Part shown: positions 30,881 to 40,126 of the stretch, piece by piece | Layout: each line of letters starts with the position of its first letter | How positions within the stretch are numbered: position 1 is the stretch's first letter | Translations under genes and position numbers: made by a program | From: Oscarella lobularis | Lineage: Eukaryota; Porifera; Homoscleromorpha; Homosclerophorida; Oscarellidae | Assembly: GCF_947507565.1 (NCBI RefSeq) | Contig: NC_089190.1 | Location: forward strand, 682,001-746,000 | Direction of reading: 5' to 3' | DNA length: 64,000 nt | Notes under the pieces: model-generated | Databases searched by the model: none | Told to the model about the DNA's origin: nothing | Seen by the model: the letters and a program-made list of their open reading frames with translations, nothing else

Positions 30881-31593
30881 TCAACCAAATCGTTTTCGTA
30901 CCATTCGATTACGACCTCGAAGCCTATCTTGAATACCTTTAGATCGTAAAACTTCTCTAAAAACACTATTCAAAACGGTCTCGGGACCGCCAAGAGCTAA
31001 ACTAATTTTGTCTAGGTTTTCTTCTTTAGTCAACTCTGAAATGAACAGCGCCGAGATACCAGCCGAATTTAGCCACTCCACTTGAGACTTGATAAGTTGT
31101 GTGAGAGGCGAGATAACCAGTGCTAAAGACGGAAGACGCTTTGGCCAAATCTCATCGTCAAGTTGTGCAAGGACTTAGTATGTGAGGGACTTCCCATATC
31201 CCGTGGGTAGCACGACGAACGTATCTTGCCGGTTCAAAACCCACTTGTAACTGTTTCAAGCTGCTCAGGCTTAAGGAGTTGCGGAAGCTGCGGAATTCTC
31301 TTGAGGACGCACGCAGACGCAGCTCTAACGGAATCGAAAGTTATCGTGCTGCTCATGGATACGCGTCGATCCGTCTGCTCCTTCACCGCGGTGTCAAAAG
31401 CAATGTCCCGTAACTGACAGAACTGCCCAAAAAGGACTGCTTCTGACGTACACTTACGACCGAAAGAAAGTGCTAAGCGACGTAAACCCTCCGGCGATCG
31501 TCGACCCATGGGAAAGTGACGAACTTCGCTCCTACGAAAGGCCGAAAATTCCTCGCAAAGTATCGAGTCCATTACAAATAGTGTGTATATCAC
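30881..31593 (-). pseudogene. RecQ-like SF2 DNA helicase fragment
   Basis: Minus strand: FDSVRAASACVLKRIPQLPQ, LLKPEQLETVTSGF (helicase Q-like motif), then in a second frame DTFVVLPTGYGKSLTY (Walker A, GYGKS) and SLALVISPLTQLIKSQVEWL (motif Ia), then SAGISALFISELTKEENLDK, followed by a degenerate motif II region (FEVVIEWYEN in another frame). Later motifs are absent. Frameshifts and a stop make it inactive. Many-copy RecQ-like genes in basal animals are often transposon cargo; whether this is cargo or a host-gene copy is unclear. Confidence 0.8.
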
Positions 31594-31978
31594 TTATCTG
31601 ACGTCCGATTGGTTGTTTCGCTGAAGAAGAGAGCCCCTTCGGCACGCCTGAGCGACTTGGGGCATCGCGTAGTCAGCGTAATTTCGTTATACTTCGTTAG
31701 GGTCAGGAACGTCACGCCTAAATCACATTAAGGTCGTCAGCGAATCAGAAACGAGCTGTTGGAATGCTGCTGACTGGTCTCTGATTGGTCGACCAACTTC
31801 CGGCGAACTAGTCGCGTTACGCGAAGCAACGGGCTGGATCCTCGAGCCTAATGTGGAACAAGACACGTGTGCGTAGCGTAGCGCTGTATGGAGGTTCTTT
31901 TAGTAGGCACCATAGTCATGGCCCAGCCTGCTACGCCTGCACGTGAAGAAGGGGCAGTCTTAAATTAGGCGATAGTTA
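31594..31978. other. No recognisable gene
   Basis: Spacer with CTGATTGGTCGACC (31787, CCAAT-type word) and no long frame. Confidence 0.35.
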
Positions 31979-31984
31979 TTTATT
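31979..31984 (-). terminator. Poly(A) signal AATAAA
   Basis: AATAAA on the minus strand about 55 nt downstream of the stop codon of the hypothetical gene at 32038-32663. Position and spacing suit a genuine 3' end. Confidence 0.5.
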
Positions 31985-32037
31985 CAGGTAGCGCACTGGG
32001 GGGTGGTGGGCGAAGTATACCCCAACCAGCTTGTGTC

Positions 32038-32663
32038 CTACGATGACTTGCATTTACGCTGGAGTTCCCCTTTGATATGTTTGCTCACGCGTGGAAGACT
32101 GGCGGACAGCCAGGCAAAGAAATTTCGTAACTTTATCTCTTCGGAGCCGTTTAGTTTAAATGATGGATAGATTTCCGCAGTCGCCAACTGCTCGTCGTCC
32201 TGACCAAAATGGACCTTGCACGTGACAAATACTTCTACTTGCGAACTGTGATGAATTGCTATTGCAATAGGAGAGGCGTAATTGGGAGCGGTAGCAAGCT
32301 TTGCTGAAGAAAAAACTTGGGTTTTCGGGTCACCTTTAGTGATCATACACTTTATCTCGCTGACAGAGATCCCGAAAATTTGAAATTTGACAACCTCGTC
32401 TGGAGCAGCTTTCCCCTTCGGTTCCTCGTTCACATGGGTATTGGTGATGATACTATAGTCATAGTCTAACGGCAGAAAAATGCGCAGAATCCGACAGATA
32501 GCTTTTGTAGATGTTGCTCTTTCCGTTCCCATGATCGTTCTTGGAGAAAAGTGTCAGCCATTGATTGGAACTTTTCTTCATCACAGACGGTGACGTCGCT
32601 TCGCCGCAGATCAGTCACAGCTGCGCGAACAGAGTCGCCGTCTTGATTTTCGCTTGATAACAT
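32038..32663 (-). CDS. Hypothetical protein, possible host gene with one frame break
   Basis: A frame starts MLSSENQDGDSVRAAVTDLR at 32663 and stays open to 32466. A second, overlapping frame covers 32532-32038 and reads FLPLDYDYSIITNTHVNEEP, VVKFQIFGISVSEIKCMIT, KVHFGQDDEQLATAEIYPSF, NFFAWLSASLPRVSKHIKGE. The sequence is not low-complexity, has mixed alpha/beta character, is followed by an AATAAA, and has CCAAT-type words upstream (32705-32745). I do not recognise the family. The two frames overlap in 32466-32532, so either a one-base indel or a small unannotated intron joins them. Confidence 0.5.
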
Positions 32664-33296
32664 TTTGAGCGAGAGAACCGAAGAGACACGAGGGAAGACA
32701 ACTAACCAATCAAAAGCTAATTGGCAACACTCTCCAAAGGCCAATGAGGCTTGGCCAGCCCAGTCACGCGCGTGCCCCTTTGATCTGTTGTTAACGACGG
32801 TTAAACCGAAGCTTTAACCTGCCATTAAAGAAAACGGTTTTAATTCGAAAACATTGACTGGCAGTGGGGTCCCATCTAAACGTCGGAAATTTGAAGTATT
32901 TGCTGGTTATTTGAAAAGCGCTTTAGATTTAGATTACCTTGAGAACGGTTATTTCTGACGCATGCGCATACAGTTGGAACCAGGCCCTTTCTCCGCGAGT
33001 CCATCCGGAACTCGCAACCGGAGAAAGGGTCTGGGTACGAGGCTAGGTGTACAGCTGAAAGCAGATGCCGAGAAAAGGAGCTAGAAGCGTCAATATAACC
33101 CAAGTTTTCGCATTTTGAGGACTTTTTGGACAGTTTTATCATTAATACGATACTCAAAAGCCAAGCCAATAGAGTAAGATTGCATAAAGTTTCAGTTTGA
33201 TCTCAGCTGGAAATACCAAGATATTTGGCTAATCGAGGAACTAAAGCACATATCTAACTTGCGCAAAAACTTTAGTTGAAAATTTTCTTGGTGTTG
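32664..33296. other. Presumed promoter region of the gene at 32663 and spacer
   Basis: AACCAATCAAAAGC and CTAATTGGCAAC at 32703-32727 and CCAATGAGGCTTGGCC at 32742 are CCAAT-box-like words. GAACCAGGCCCTTTCTCCG..CGGAGAAAGGGTCTGGG at 32977-33035 is a short inverted repeat. No gene recognised. Confidence 0.35.
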
Positions 33297-33626
33297 GCAG
33301 CAAATTAGATCAGTACGTCACTGTGACGATGGCCAACGTCACAGTGACGTTGGCCATCATATAGGGCCCTTCATGCAGTATTACGCTTTCCACAGCCTTC
33401 CGACGGCTATCCTAGTTACTACGATTCATTCCTATTGCCAATCGTTGTGAACTCTATCGTCATATGGGATGCACGCCGACGCCTCGATCTCGCGATCCAA
33501 CGACTAGCGGTAGAAACTTCAATGGTGTCTAGACGCGCAGAAATTTTCTCGCACGCGTACGACACGCCTGTTCCCACGCGTCTGCACGCTTAAGTCCCGT
33601 CTTTTTACTGCGAACGTAGAGAGAAG

Positions 33627-35213
33627 ATGCGCTGTGCCGTCTTCGTCTTTCTTCCTCTCGCCGGTCTCCCGCTCAGTCTGCAAGGTGACAGCGAGCGTCG
33701 CGCAAAGACGTTCTGCGCTAAGAGGTGCTTGCCTTCGCCGGCGTCGTCTACGACGTCGACCTCGGAATCTTCGGAGTCGTATCCGGGTGTGTCTCGACGA
33801 GACGTCAAGAAAAGTCGAAAACAGTCGATGTCGTCTGACTCTGACAATTCTGACGAATCAACTCTCGTTCAAATGCGTCCTGTATGCAAACGAGGCTTAG
33901 GGCTCATTCATGACGATATTTACGACAGCATAATGAAGTGCCTCGCTCATAATACTAGACCGTTTCTGTCTCGCTCGTCTCCAACGTATAAAAGGGACAA
34001 AACTGTATACAACTATCTACAAAGGCGAATTTATACCTTGCGTCGAGCATATTTTCGGGAAAAAACTGATTTGTCTGATATCTAACAATGCGCGAGGTCA
34101 ACGGCAAATTGCTCTTCCCCTGTCAAGTTCAGATAAAGTAATTCGTCACTTTTACGAGTTATCCAAAGGCGAAGGTGCGCGAAAACTGTTCCACAGGATA
34201 TCTTCCCATTACGGAGGAATATCCGTGGCTCGCATACAACAATGGCTAAACAATCATCCCGAACATCGACTTGTGTCGCCCATTTTTTCTAACAAAGGGC
34301 CGCTAAAACTGTTCGATCGTCGAAGGTGCATAGTTACAATCAAATTGACCTGGTTGACTTCTCTTCAATGCCGGCAGGAAAAGGTGGTACGCAGTACAAG
34401 TACGTTGTCGGGATACTCGACGTTTTTAGTCGATTTCCTGTTCTCCGACCTCTTGAGAACAAGGAATCTAAAACTGTCGCGCGAGAGCTTCGCCTAGTAT
34501 ATGGGATACTGGGATATCCTAAGACAGTTCAGTCTGATCAAGGTAAAGAGTTCATGGGAGAAGTGACAAAGCTTCTCGGGAAACATCATGTAGAAATTCG
34601 AAAGTCTGCACCATACCATCGTCAGTCACAAGGGAAAATAGAACGCTCAAATCGCACCTGGAAGTCTAAACTTCGCGTTGATCTTCGGACGCACTCACAG
34701 AAAGTATCTTGGGCGGATAAACTGCAAGATTACCAGGATCTTTACAACTCCGGAGTTCACCGCAGTCTTAGAAAACATTGCCCCTTTGAAGTGTTCTACG
34801 GAAGGAAACCTTCTGAACCTTCTATAAGTTCGTCAGACACCAGAGACTCTGATTCAATGTTAGATCAGAGTAATGATGACTTACAGGGTGTAAATGTTCA
34901 TGAATATTCTACCTGCCCTCCTAATACCTCAAGCGGCAGCAACAGAAGCAGCTCAAATAGCTCATCCTGGAGCCAGCATTTCCTGCACGTAGATTCAATT
35001 CGCAAAGAGAGTGTGATGGCGTCAGACAAGGCAGCTGCAAGCAGCAAACTTTATCACTCGCAAACAAATGCGCCCTCTCAATATCAAGAGGGAGACGACG
35101 TTGTGGTTCGCTTGCGTGGACCTGACAAGAAAAGAAGTCGAACATACAGAGTGGACAAGTACTTGCGGTACACCAAAAGAGACAGCGATATCTCGTTCAA
35201 CATTGTCCGGTAA
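33627..35213 (+). pseudogene. Ginger/Gypsy-type integrase (transposase), frameshifted
   Basis: 33627-34085: serine/acid-rich N-terminus followed by the helical segment DIYDSIMKCLAHNTRPF and YNYLQRRIYTLRRAYF. About 34091-34320, in a second frame: VIRHFYELSKGEGARKLFHR, HYGGISVARIQQWLNN, PIFSNKGPLKLFDRR, the N-terminal region of this integrase class. 34326-35213, in a third frame: QIDLVDFSSMPAG (first D), VVGILDVFSRF, VQSDQGKEFMGEV (second D), HRQSQGKIERSNRTWK (E), PFEVFYGRKP, then a serine-rich linker and an SH3-like C-terminus (EGDDVVVRLRGPDKK..YRVDKYL). The catalytic D-D-E residues are all present; two frameshifts break the protein. Confidence 0.85.
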
Positions 35214-35251
35214 GTACGAAGACGCAAAAGACATGGTTCTCTGTTAGAGAT

Positions 35252-35860
35252 GTGACGGCAAAGACACTGGCTGAAGAGAAAGCATTGCCACAAAATGAAC
35301 CTCCCGATACCGTTGCCAAAGAAAGGTGTGTTGGCAGTATCGGAAAGACGCTCGCGGATATGGAAAGGGCAGAATACAATATTCAATATTTTCCTACAGT
35401 AATCAAACCAAAAATCCGTAAGAGCAGGAGACAAACTAAGATGAGTGTGACTGATAAACTTGAAGAACGTCTTGGTCGGTTTGGGATGAAAATGCGTGAG
35501 GTGGGGGGGGGGGGGGGGGGGGGGCGGAAATTGCATGTTTTTGAGCATAGCCCAGCAGCTGTTTGGAAGCCCAAAGAAGCACTTTCTTGTTCGTCATAAA
35601 GCGGCGCGGTATATAGCCGAACATGCCTCCATTGTACGGTCCTTTTATCCAAGGCACATCCGTCGATTCGTACGGAAAACAAATCTCTCAAGCTGGCGTT
35701 TGGGGTAATCACGTCGAACTGCACGCTATTGCAAATGCCTTTAACGTTGAGATCGTAGTTGTAGAATCGCGACAATAGCCTGCGACAATAGCCTTCAGAA
35801 CCAGACGAAATTACGGGGCAAATTGTTATTGGCCACATCGGGCAGTTGCACTACGTAGCT
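35252..35860 (+). pseudogene. OTU-family cysteine protease domain of the Ginger-like element
   Basis: After a lysine/glutamate-rich lead (KLEERLGRFGMKMREV) a run of 22 G residues (35503-35524) precedes GNCMFLSIAQQLFGSPKKH, the OTU Cys box (DGNCLFRxxxxQLxG). RHKAARYIAEHASI follows, then WGNHVELHAIANAFNVEIVV (OTU 'WGxxxELxAxAxxxxxxI' strand) and, in a further frame, GQIVIGHIGQLHYVAAEE with the catalytic-type His. Frames change at the G tract, near 35695, and at a 13-bp tandem duplication (CGACAATAGCCTG/T, about 35770-35795). OTU enzymes cleave ubiquitin chains; a role in protecting the transposase is inference. Confidence 0.8.
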
Positions 35861-35886
35861 GCAGAGGAGATTCCAATGCAAGGCAT

Positions 35887-37026
35887 GATGTTTTTGACGT
35901 TGAACAAATTACTGATCATGCGACTGCGGCTACTGCGACTGCTGCTACTGCTGAGACCACATCGACCACGTCAACGTCGCAAAAACATAAAGATTGGAAA
36001 ACTGCTATCTGGGGCGAAACAGCGTCGGATGGAGTCGTTATTGAAAACTCTTGTCCAATAGATGGTCCTCTCACATTTTTTGGGCTATTGATGCAGTTTT
36101 CTCAGTCAATTCATCGTCTACTAGTTTGCTTGGCAGCGACGGACTCGATAATTAAAGTTTTGGTCACTTGCCTAACACTGGCGTCACATCGCACATATCG
36201 TGATGCGAAAGTGCATTGGCTGATTGAAACGGGACAAATAGAGGACGAAAAAGCTGTGAGAGTGTCAAAGAGATTTAACTGTTGGGGATCAGAAGGAGGA
36301 CGCTTTTTTGACATGTTTCTTACGTCTGACGCTTGCAATGTCGAAGGCATACGCAAAAGCGTGTGCTCCAACTTGGCCTGTACCAAACGCGTGTCTGAAA
36401 GATCCGTAAAGACCTTGTTTATCAGGTAAATGTGTTTCGTTTTGAACTTTAAAACAATTTTCAGTATTTTGTAATAGGAAAAATGAATAATTCTATAACC
36501 GGTGGGCTGATGGATTTTTTCGACCTATGACCAGGCAGGGGTGTAATATATGCGGTAAAGAGCGAACAATATCACATCTTTTGCAATGGGGTGCGTTTGT
36601 TACACTCTGTCTTGATAGGTATAATCATGCTATCCTTCCATTACCTAAATCATTAAATACCTGCATGGCTGTTATTGCAGCTATGGAATCAAACTTAAAC
36701 CGAACGACATAGAGAAGACGATTATTTTGCCCCCCACTAATCCAAACGGAAAAAGGCAAGAAAAGAAAGTGTGTCAGATATAGCTTCGGTTACAGTTATT
36801 TTTCAGATACGTAGCCGTTCTCATGACACTTTCTCATCAAGGCGAATGCCACTTTGTTGCTCTCTTCCGCTTTCACAATAACAACTGGGTGAAATATGAT
36901 GGTATGTCAACTCCTACCTGCAAAGAATTGAAAACGTTGTCTTCCGTGAATAAAGATGTCGCATGGATAGTGTACGTGGACATGGAGTACATGAAAGACA
37001 ACATGAAATCTCTGAAATACTGCTGA
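35887..37026 (+). pseudogene. USP-like (peptidase C19-type) second protease module, spliced
   Basis: Exon frame 35887-36429: a threonine/alanine-rich linker, then DWKTAIWGETASDGVVIENS, CPIDGPLTFFGLLMQF (resembles a USP Cys box, N-x-C), and later CSNLACTKRVSERSVKTLFI. A GTAAATG donor follows at 36427. A second exon near 36530-36670 has CNICGKERTISHLLQ (CxxC), CLDRYNHAILPLPKSL. The last exon starts after TTTTTCAG at 36806 and reads YVAVLMTLSHQGECHFVALF, RFHNNNWVKYDGM, DVAWIVYV, which resembles a USP His box (HxGxxxGHYxAYxR...WxxxDD). The arrangement Cys box, paired CxxC finger, His box is that of USPs, but the match is remote and I infer the family. Confidence 0.55.
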
Positions 37027-37194
37027 GCCCTCTAGGCTCTTTTCTCTACTCGAATATTAGGTTAATGTTTTGCCCGTTGGCAGAGTCAATAATGGTATGC
37101 CTTTTCGTTGCCTAAGCTTAAAAGTGTTTGAAACCACGTTCATTAATTAAAATACGATGCTCGTTTGGCACCATGATGGCAGTGTCATCCCATC

Positions 37195-37477
37195 TCCTAC
37201 TGAAAAGTAATCAGAGATCAATTTCGCTGCTGATCTAATTTGCTGGCACTGTTTCATGCAGCCAGCAAAATAGATCACATGTTTTCGTAACCCTAACCCA
37301 CTTTAGGACACCAAGGGTGAGCGCTCGATCGATGGAGCCTACTGAAAGGTAATCAGAGATCAATTGCGCTGCTGATCTAATTTGCTGGCACTACTTCATT
37401 CAGCCAGGAAAATAGATCACTTGTTTTCGTGATTACGACCACTTCAGGACACCAAAGGTGATCGCTCGATCGTTGGA
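37195..37477. repeat. Two subterminal direct repeats, about 140 bp each
   Basis: Copies at 37195-37333 and 37337-37477 share CCTACTGAAA(A/G)GTAATCAG, CTGATCTAATTTGCTGGCAC, then CAGCCAG(C/G)AAAATAGATCAC and GGACACCAA. Within each copy GATCTAATTTGCTGGC and GCCAGCAAAATAGATC form a hairpin related to the terminal repeat of the Ginger-like element. Confidence 0.85.
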
Positions 37478-37585
37478 GAATTTGCATTTTGCAAGGACAT
37501 GTCAAGTGTACGGGCGCTATATGATGGCCAACGTCACAGTGACGATGGCCAACGTCACAGTGACGTACCGATCTAGTTTGCTGGC

Positions 37586-38010
37586 GATCTAAAATGGTAG
37601 CCCAACATTGGCTTATAAACGAAATTCCAGAACTCTGTGTTATCTTTCCTAAGAGGCGGTCCCAATTCAAAGTTGGCGGCTGGCGGAAAAGGCGTACCAG
37701 AAGTTGCCACCTACATAATGGTCATTATGGTTCGACAACTCTTTTCATCCCCTACGCTAACTTTGCCACTTCCGGAGTGACTGACAAAATACTTTCGTCA
37801 CCGATGTGGGAAGCGGTTCGCTAGATCGAGATAGAAGGTCTGCATGTCATTAGAATGACAGCAGACAGCGCGTCATCAAACAAAAATTTTTTCAAAATTT
37901 TTTTGACGGCTGCAAGGCGCTGAATCCGTACAGTTCCAAGGGCTGCTACATATATTTCTTTTCTCACGATCCGCAACTTATGAAAACTTCGAGAAATTGC
38001 CTATCCCACT
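37586..38010 (+). pseudogene. P-element (THAP9-like) transposase fragment
   Basis: Frames read VATYIMVIMVRQLFSS, PYANFATSGVTDKILSSPMW, EAVR then IEIEGLHVIRMTADSASSNK, NFFKIFF and CKALNPYSSKGCYIYFFSHD, PQLMKTSRNCLSHS. This is the same RNase-H-fold segment seen at 59870-60200 in the complete P element, but clearly diverged, and it has at least two frame changes. It joins abruptly to a Mutator-like segment at about 38030. Confidence 0.75.
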
Positions 38011-38029
38011 CAGGTCTACGGCGACAATC

Positions 38030-38900
38030 ATCCCGTACAGAATGAATACTGCATTGGCCATGTTCAAAAACGAATAGGGGACGACTGCTCAAGTTGAAAA
38101 AAGAACACAAAGGCTACGTATGTTAAAACTGAAAAGGAGTGGGCAGGGCACATCGCTTGACGGAGGAAGTGATTGACAAGCATTGCATTGCTCGTCGCTA
38201 TCTATCTATCTGACAAGAAAATGTTATTTTGGTACAGGATTTAGAGATATTACGGGCACGCCATCCGTCGTAAGGTCGAAGACGCCGGAAGCATGGTACA
38301 AACGAAGGCCATTCTCCATCACATGACCAAGCTCTCTGGAACTAAGGAGAAAATTAAGGAATGGAAAGGAAAGGCGGCGGCACTGACGGTCGTAAAGTCT
38401 TGTCCTATACCCTCGACTTGTGCCCCAAAATCGAAGATGACCGTCACCGGTTCTGTCCTGTTGGGGCCGAGTCGTGGTGTAAGTGACAAGCAGACAGAGC
38501 CAATGCTGACGAGCCCGGCTACATTGCAAAGTTTGTGCAATCCGGAGGCGAGCGCCAAAGTCCCACACGTTTTCCTACACGCCTTGAAAGACATCTTCGA
38601 TCAGTCTTCTGGCAGGGATTTATTACAGCGATGTAAAGGAAACAGCCAAAATGCCAAAAATACCATTCAAAAACCACTGTCTGTCGTTGTCGTCTATAGA
38701 CCGAGTCCTTCCACAGTGTACTGTAGACATTTGCCTTAAAGGAGAAATTCAGGGGGAAACTTCCACTTACAGCTGCAGCAAAACTAGCAGCTTCCTATTG
38801 TAATCACGGAACAATAGCCTTTTGTAGGCTTATTTCCGTGTTGGACCTGGACATCGGAAAACATCCGTTTAGAATTTGCAAGTCAATAGATGAGGTGACA
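38030..38900 (+). pseudogene. Mutator-like transposase C-terminal fragment
   Basis: Frames contain NEYCIGHVQKRIGDD (C..GHVQKR motif), LKKEHKGYV, LTEEVIDK, then after GTACAG a segment YGHAIRRKVEDAG and MVQTKAILHHMTKLSG, then DRHRFCPVGAESWCK and LLQRCKGNSQNAKNTI, then KLPLTAAAKLAASYCNHG. These occur in this order in 'Mutator-like transposase domain' proteins of basal animals (CVGHVQKR, YYGxAIR, HRxCPxGxxSWC, LLxRCxxGxTQNxNES). Stops and frameshifts are frequent. Confidence 0.7.
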
Positions 38901-39892
38901 GAGAATGTATTTATTAACTAACTAAATGACACTAATATTTAGGAAAGAGATTATCATCAGACAATGAGAAGATCTTCGACGACAGCGCACGCGTGCATTG
39001 CCTCTTTTTCTTGCCACAGTTTTTGTGAATACCAATTTGCGCAAAAAAAACGAAACACCGGATGTTCGACTCCCTTCGACAAGCCGATTAAACGTGTTGC
39101 ACAGCTTTTTCTACCTCTCAAGCGGCAAGATCCTCAGACAAAGCAGTATCCCGTTTGAAGCCAGCGATATCACAGCTCTTGTTTCTCTTACGAACGCCGT
39201 CATCATCGAAGCAACTCTATCAACTTGAAGCTCTTACTGGTAACTATCTTAACAGTCATGCACTTTTGACGTGGACAAACTACATGCTGCTGCCGTTGCC
39301 TTAGAATATTTTCTAGTATAACGACAGCATTTTTAGAATTACGCCAGCTTTATTTTGTAGGCTTCGGCTAAAGCTAAAACGAGATAGGCCTATTTACATA
39401 GCTGTAATTTACAGTAGAAAACTCTTTAGACGGGTCCTCCTCGACAACAGCATTTTTGCTTGGCGTAATCGCTTTGATGCCTGACTACGGCCGTCACAAT
39501 GTGACCAAAACTGTCTTTTTGCCATTTGCAGCATTTGCTTGGTTTTTTAACGAGAGTAAACGTCACTTTCTAAGAAAGCAAGCCAAAGGGAACAAAATTG
39601 CTAAGTAGTGACTGCTTCTAAAAACTTCACTCCGGGTAGGGTGGTCGAAACATCAACAAAGACGTCCGAAATCTTGGAGATAGGAAGAAGGTAAGCAATT
39701 CGCATCTATTCAATATGCCGGAGTCGAATTCTTATTCTCCGTGAGTTAAGTGCGCTCGCACGTCTACTCCAAACAGCGAGAGACATTGCACCATCGACTC
39801 GGCGTTCACTTTTATCAGTTCCATACTGTACTATCAAATAAGTGACTCGAATTTTCAGCAAAACGAACGTCAACTCGTTCTCTTCTGTCTAC
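38901..39892. other. No recognisable gene
   Basis: Short frames only. The minus-strand ELIKVNAESMVQCLSLFGVD at 39735-39823 lies just downstream of the ATPase exon and could be another exon of it, but in an incompatible phase. Confidence 0.35.
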
Positions 39893-40126
39893 CTGTTTGT
39901 CGCCGGTGAGAACCCAGACGACGATTCCGGCGTCTCGAAGCGCCGGAATCGTTTCCAGCACGCCGTCCTGAAGCCGATCCTCGACGCCCGTCTTGCCCAT
40001 CAACTCCAAGTCGCCTTCGATTCGATGCGCCCACTCTCTGAGCAAACTGTCGTGCCCGACCAACGCCTTCTCGGCCGCTTCGTGAAAGACTTGCGACGGT
40101 AGACTCCACAGCCGAAATTCGACGGG
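39893..40126 (-). CDS. P4-ATPase (phospholipid flippase) exon
   Basis: A 234-nt exon (78 codons, phase 0) between CGCTTCAG at 40127 and a GTAGAC donor at 39892 reads PVEFRLWSLPSQVFHEAAEK, HRIEGDLELMGKTGVEDRLQ, DGVLETIPALRDAGIVVWVL, TGDKQ. The LxLxGxTGIEDRLQxxVPxTIxxLRxAGIxxWxLTGDK signature is diagnostic of P4-type ATPases, located in the P/N-domain hinge; these flip aminophospholipids across membranes. I could not find the neighbouring exons (the expected ETAVNI continuation is missing), so this is either an exon of a gene with large introns or an orphan duplicate. It has no stop. Confidence 0.8.

Larger units (their letters stand above)
33297..37585 (+). mobile_element. TIR-bounded Ginger-like transposon: integrase + OTU + USP-like
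   Basis: The left end GGCAGCAAATTAGATCAGTACG followed by CGTCACTGTGACGATGGCC (33297-33370) is matched inverted at 37511-37585 (GGCCATCGTCACTGTGACG and CCGATCTAGTTTGCTGGC). About 4.3 kb lies between, with three coding modules on the plus strand. Internal 140-bp direct repeats at 37195-37477 repeat the end motif. A gypsy-type integrase in a TIR element without LTRs, gag or RT is the definition of Ginger elements, some of which are known to carry OTU domains. The exact target duplication is not clear to me. Confidence 0.75.

Noticed and set aside
35436..35838. Proline-rich minus-strand frames (PPPPPPPP)
   Set aside because: Complement of the G homopolymer within the OTU coding strand.
39725..39825. 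Second exon of the P4-ATPase (ELIKVNAESMVQ)
   Set aside because: The phase does not fit the preceding exon and the conserved ETAVNI continuation is missing.
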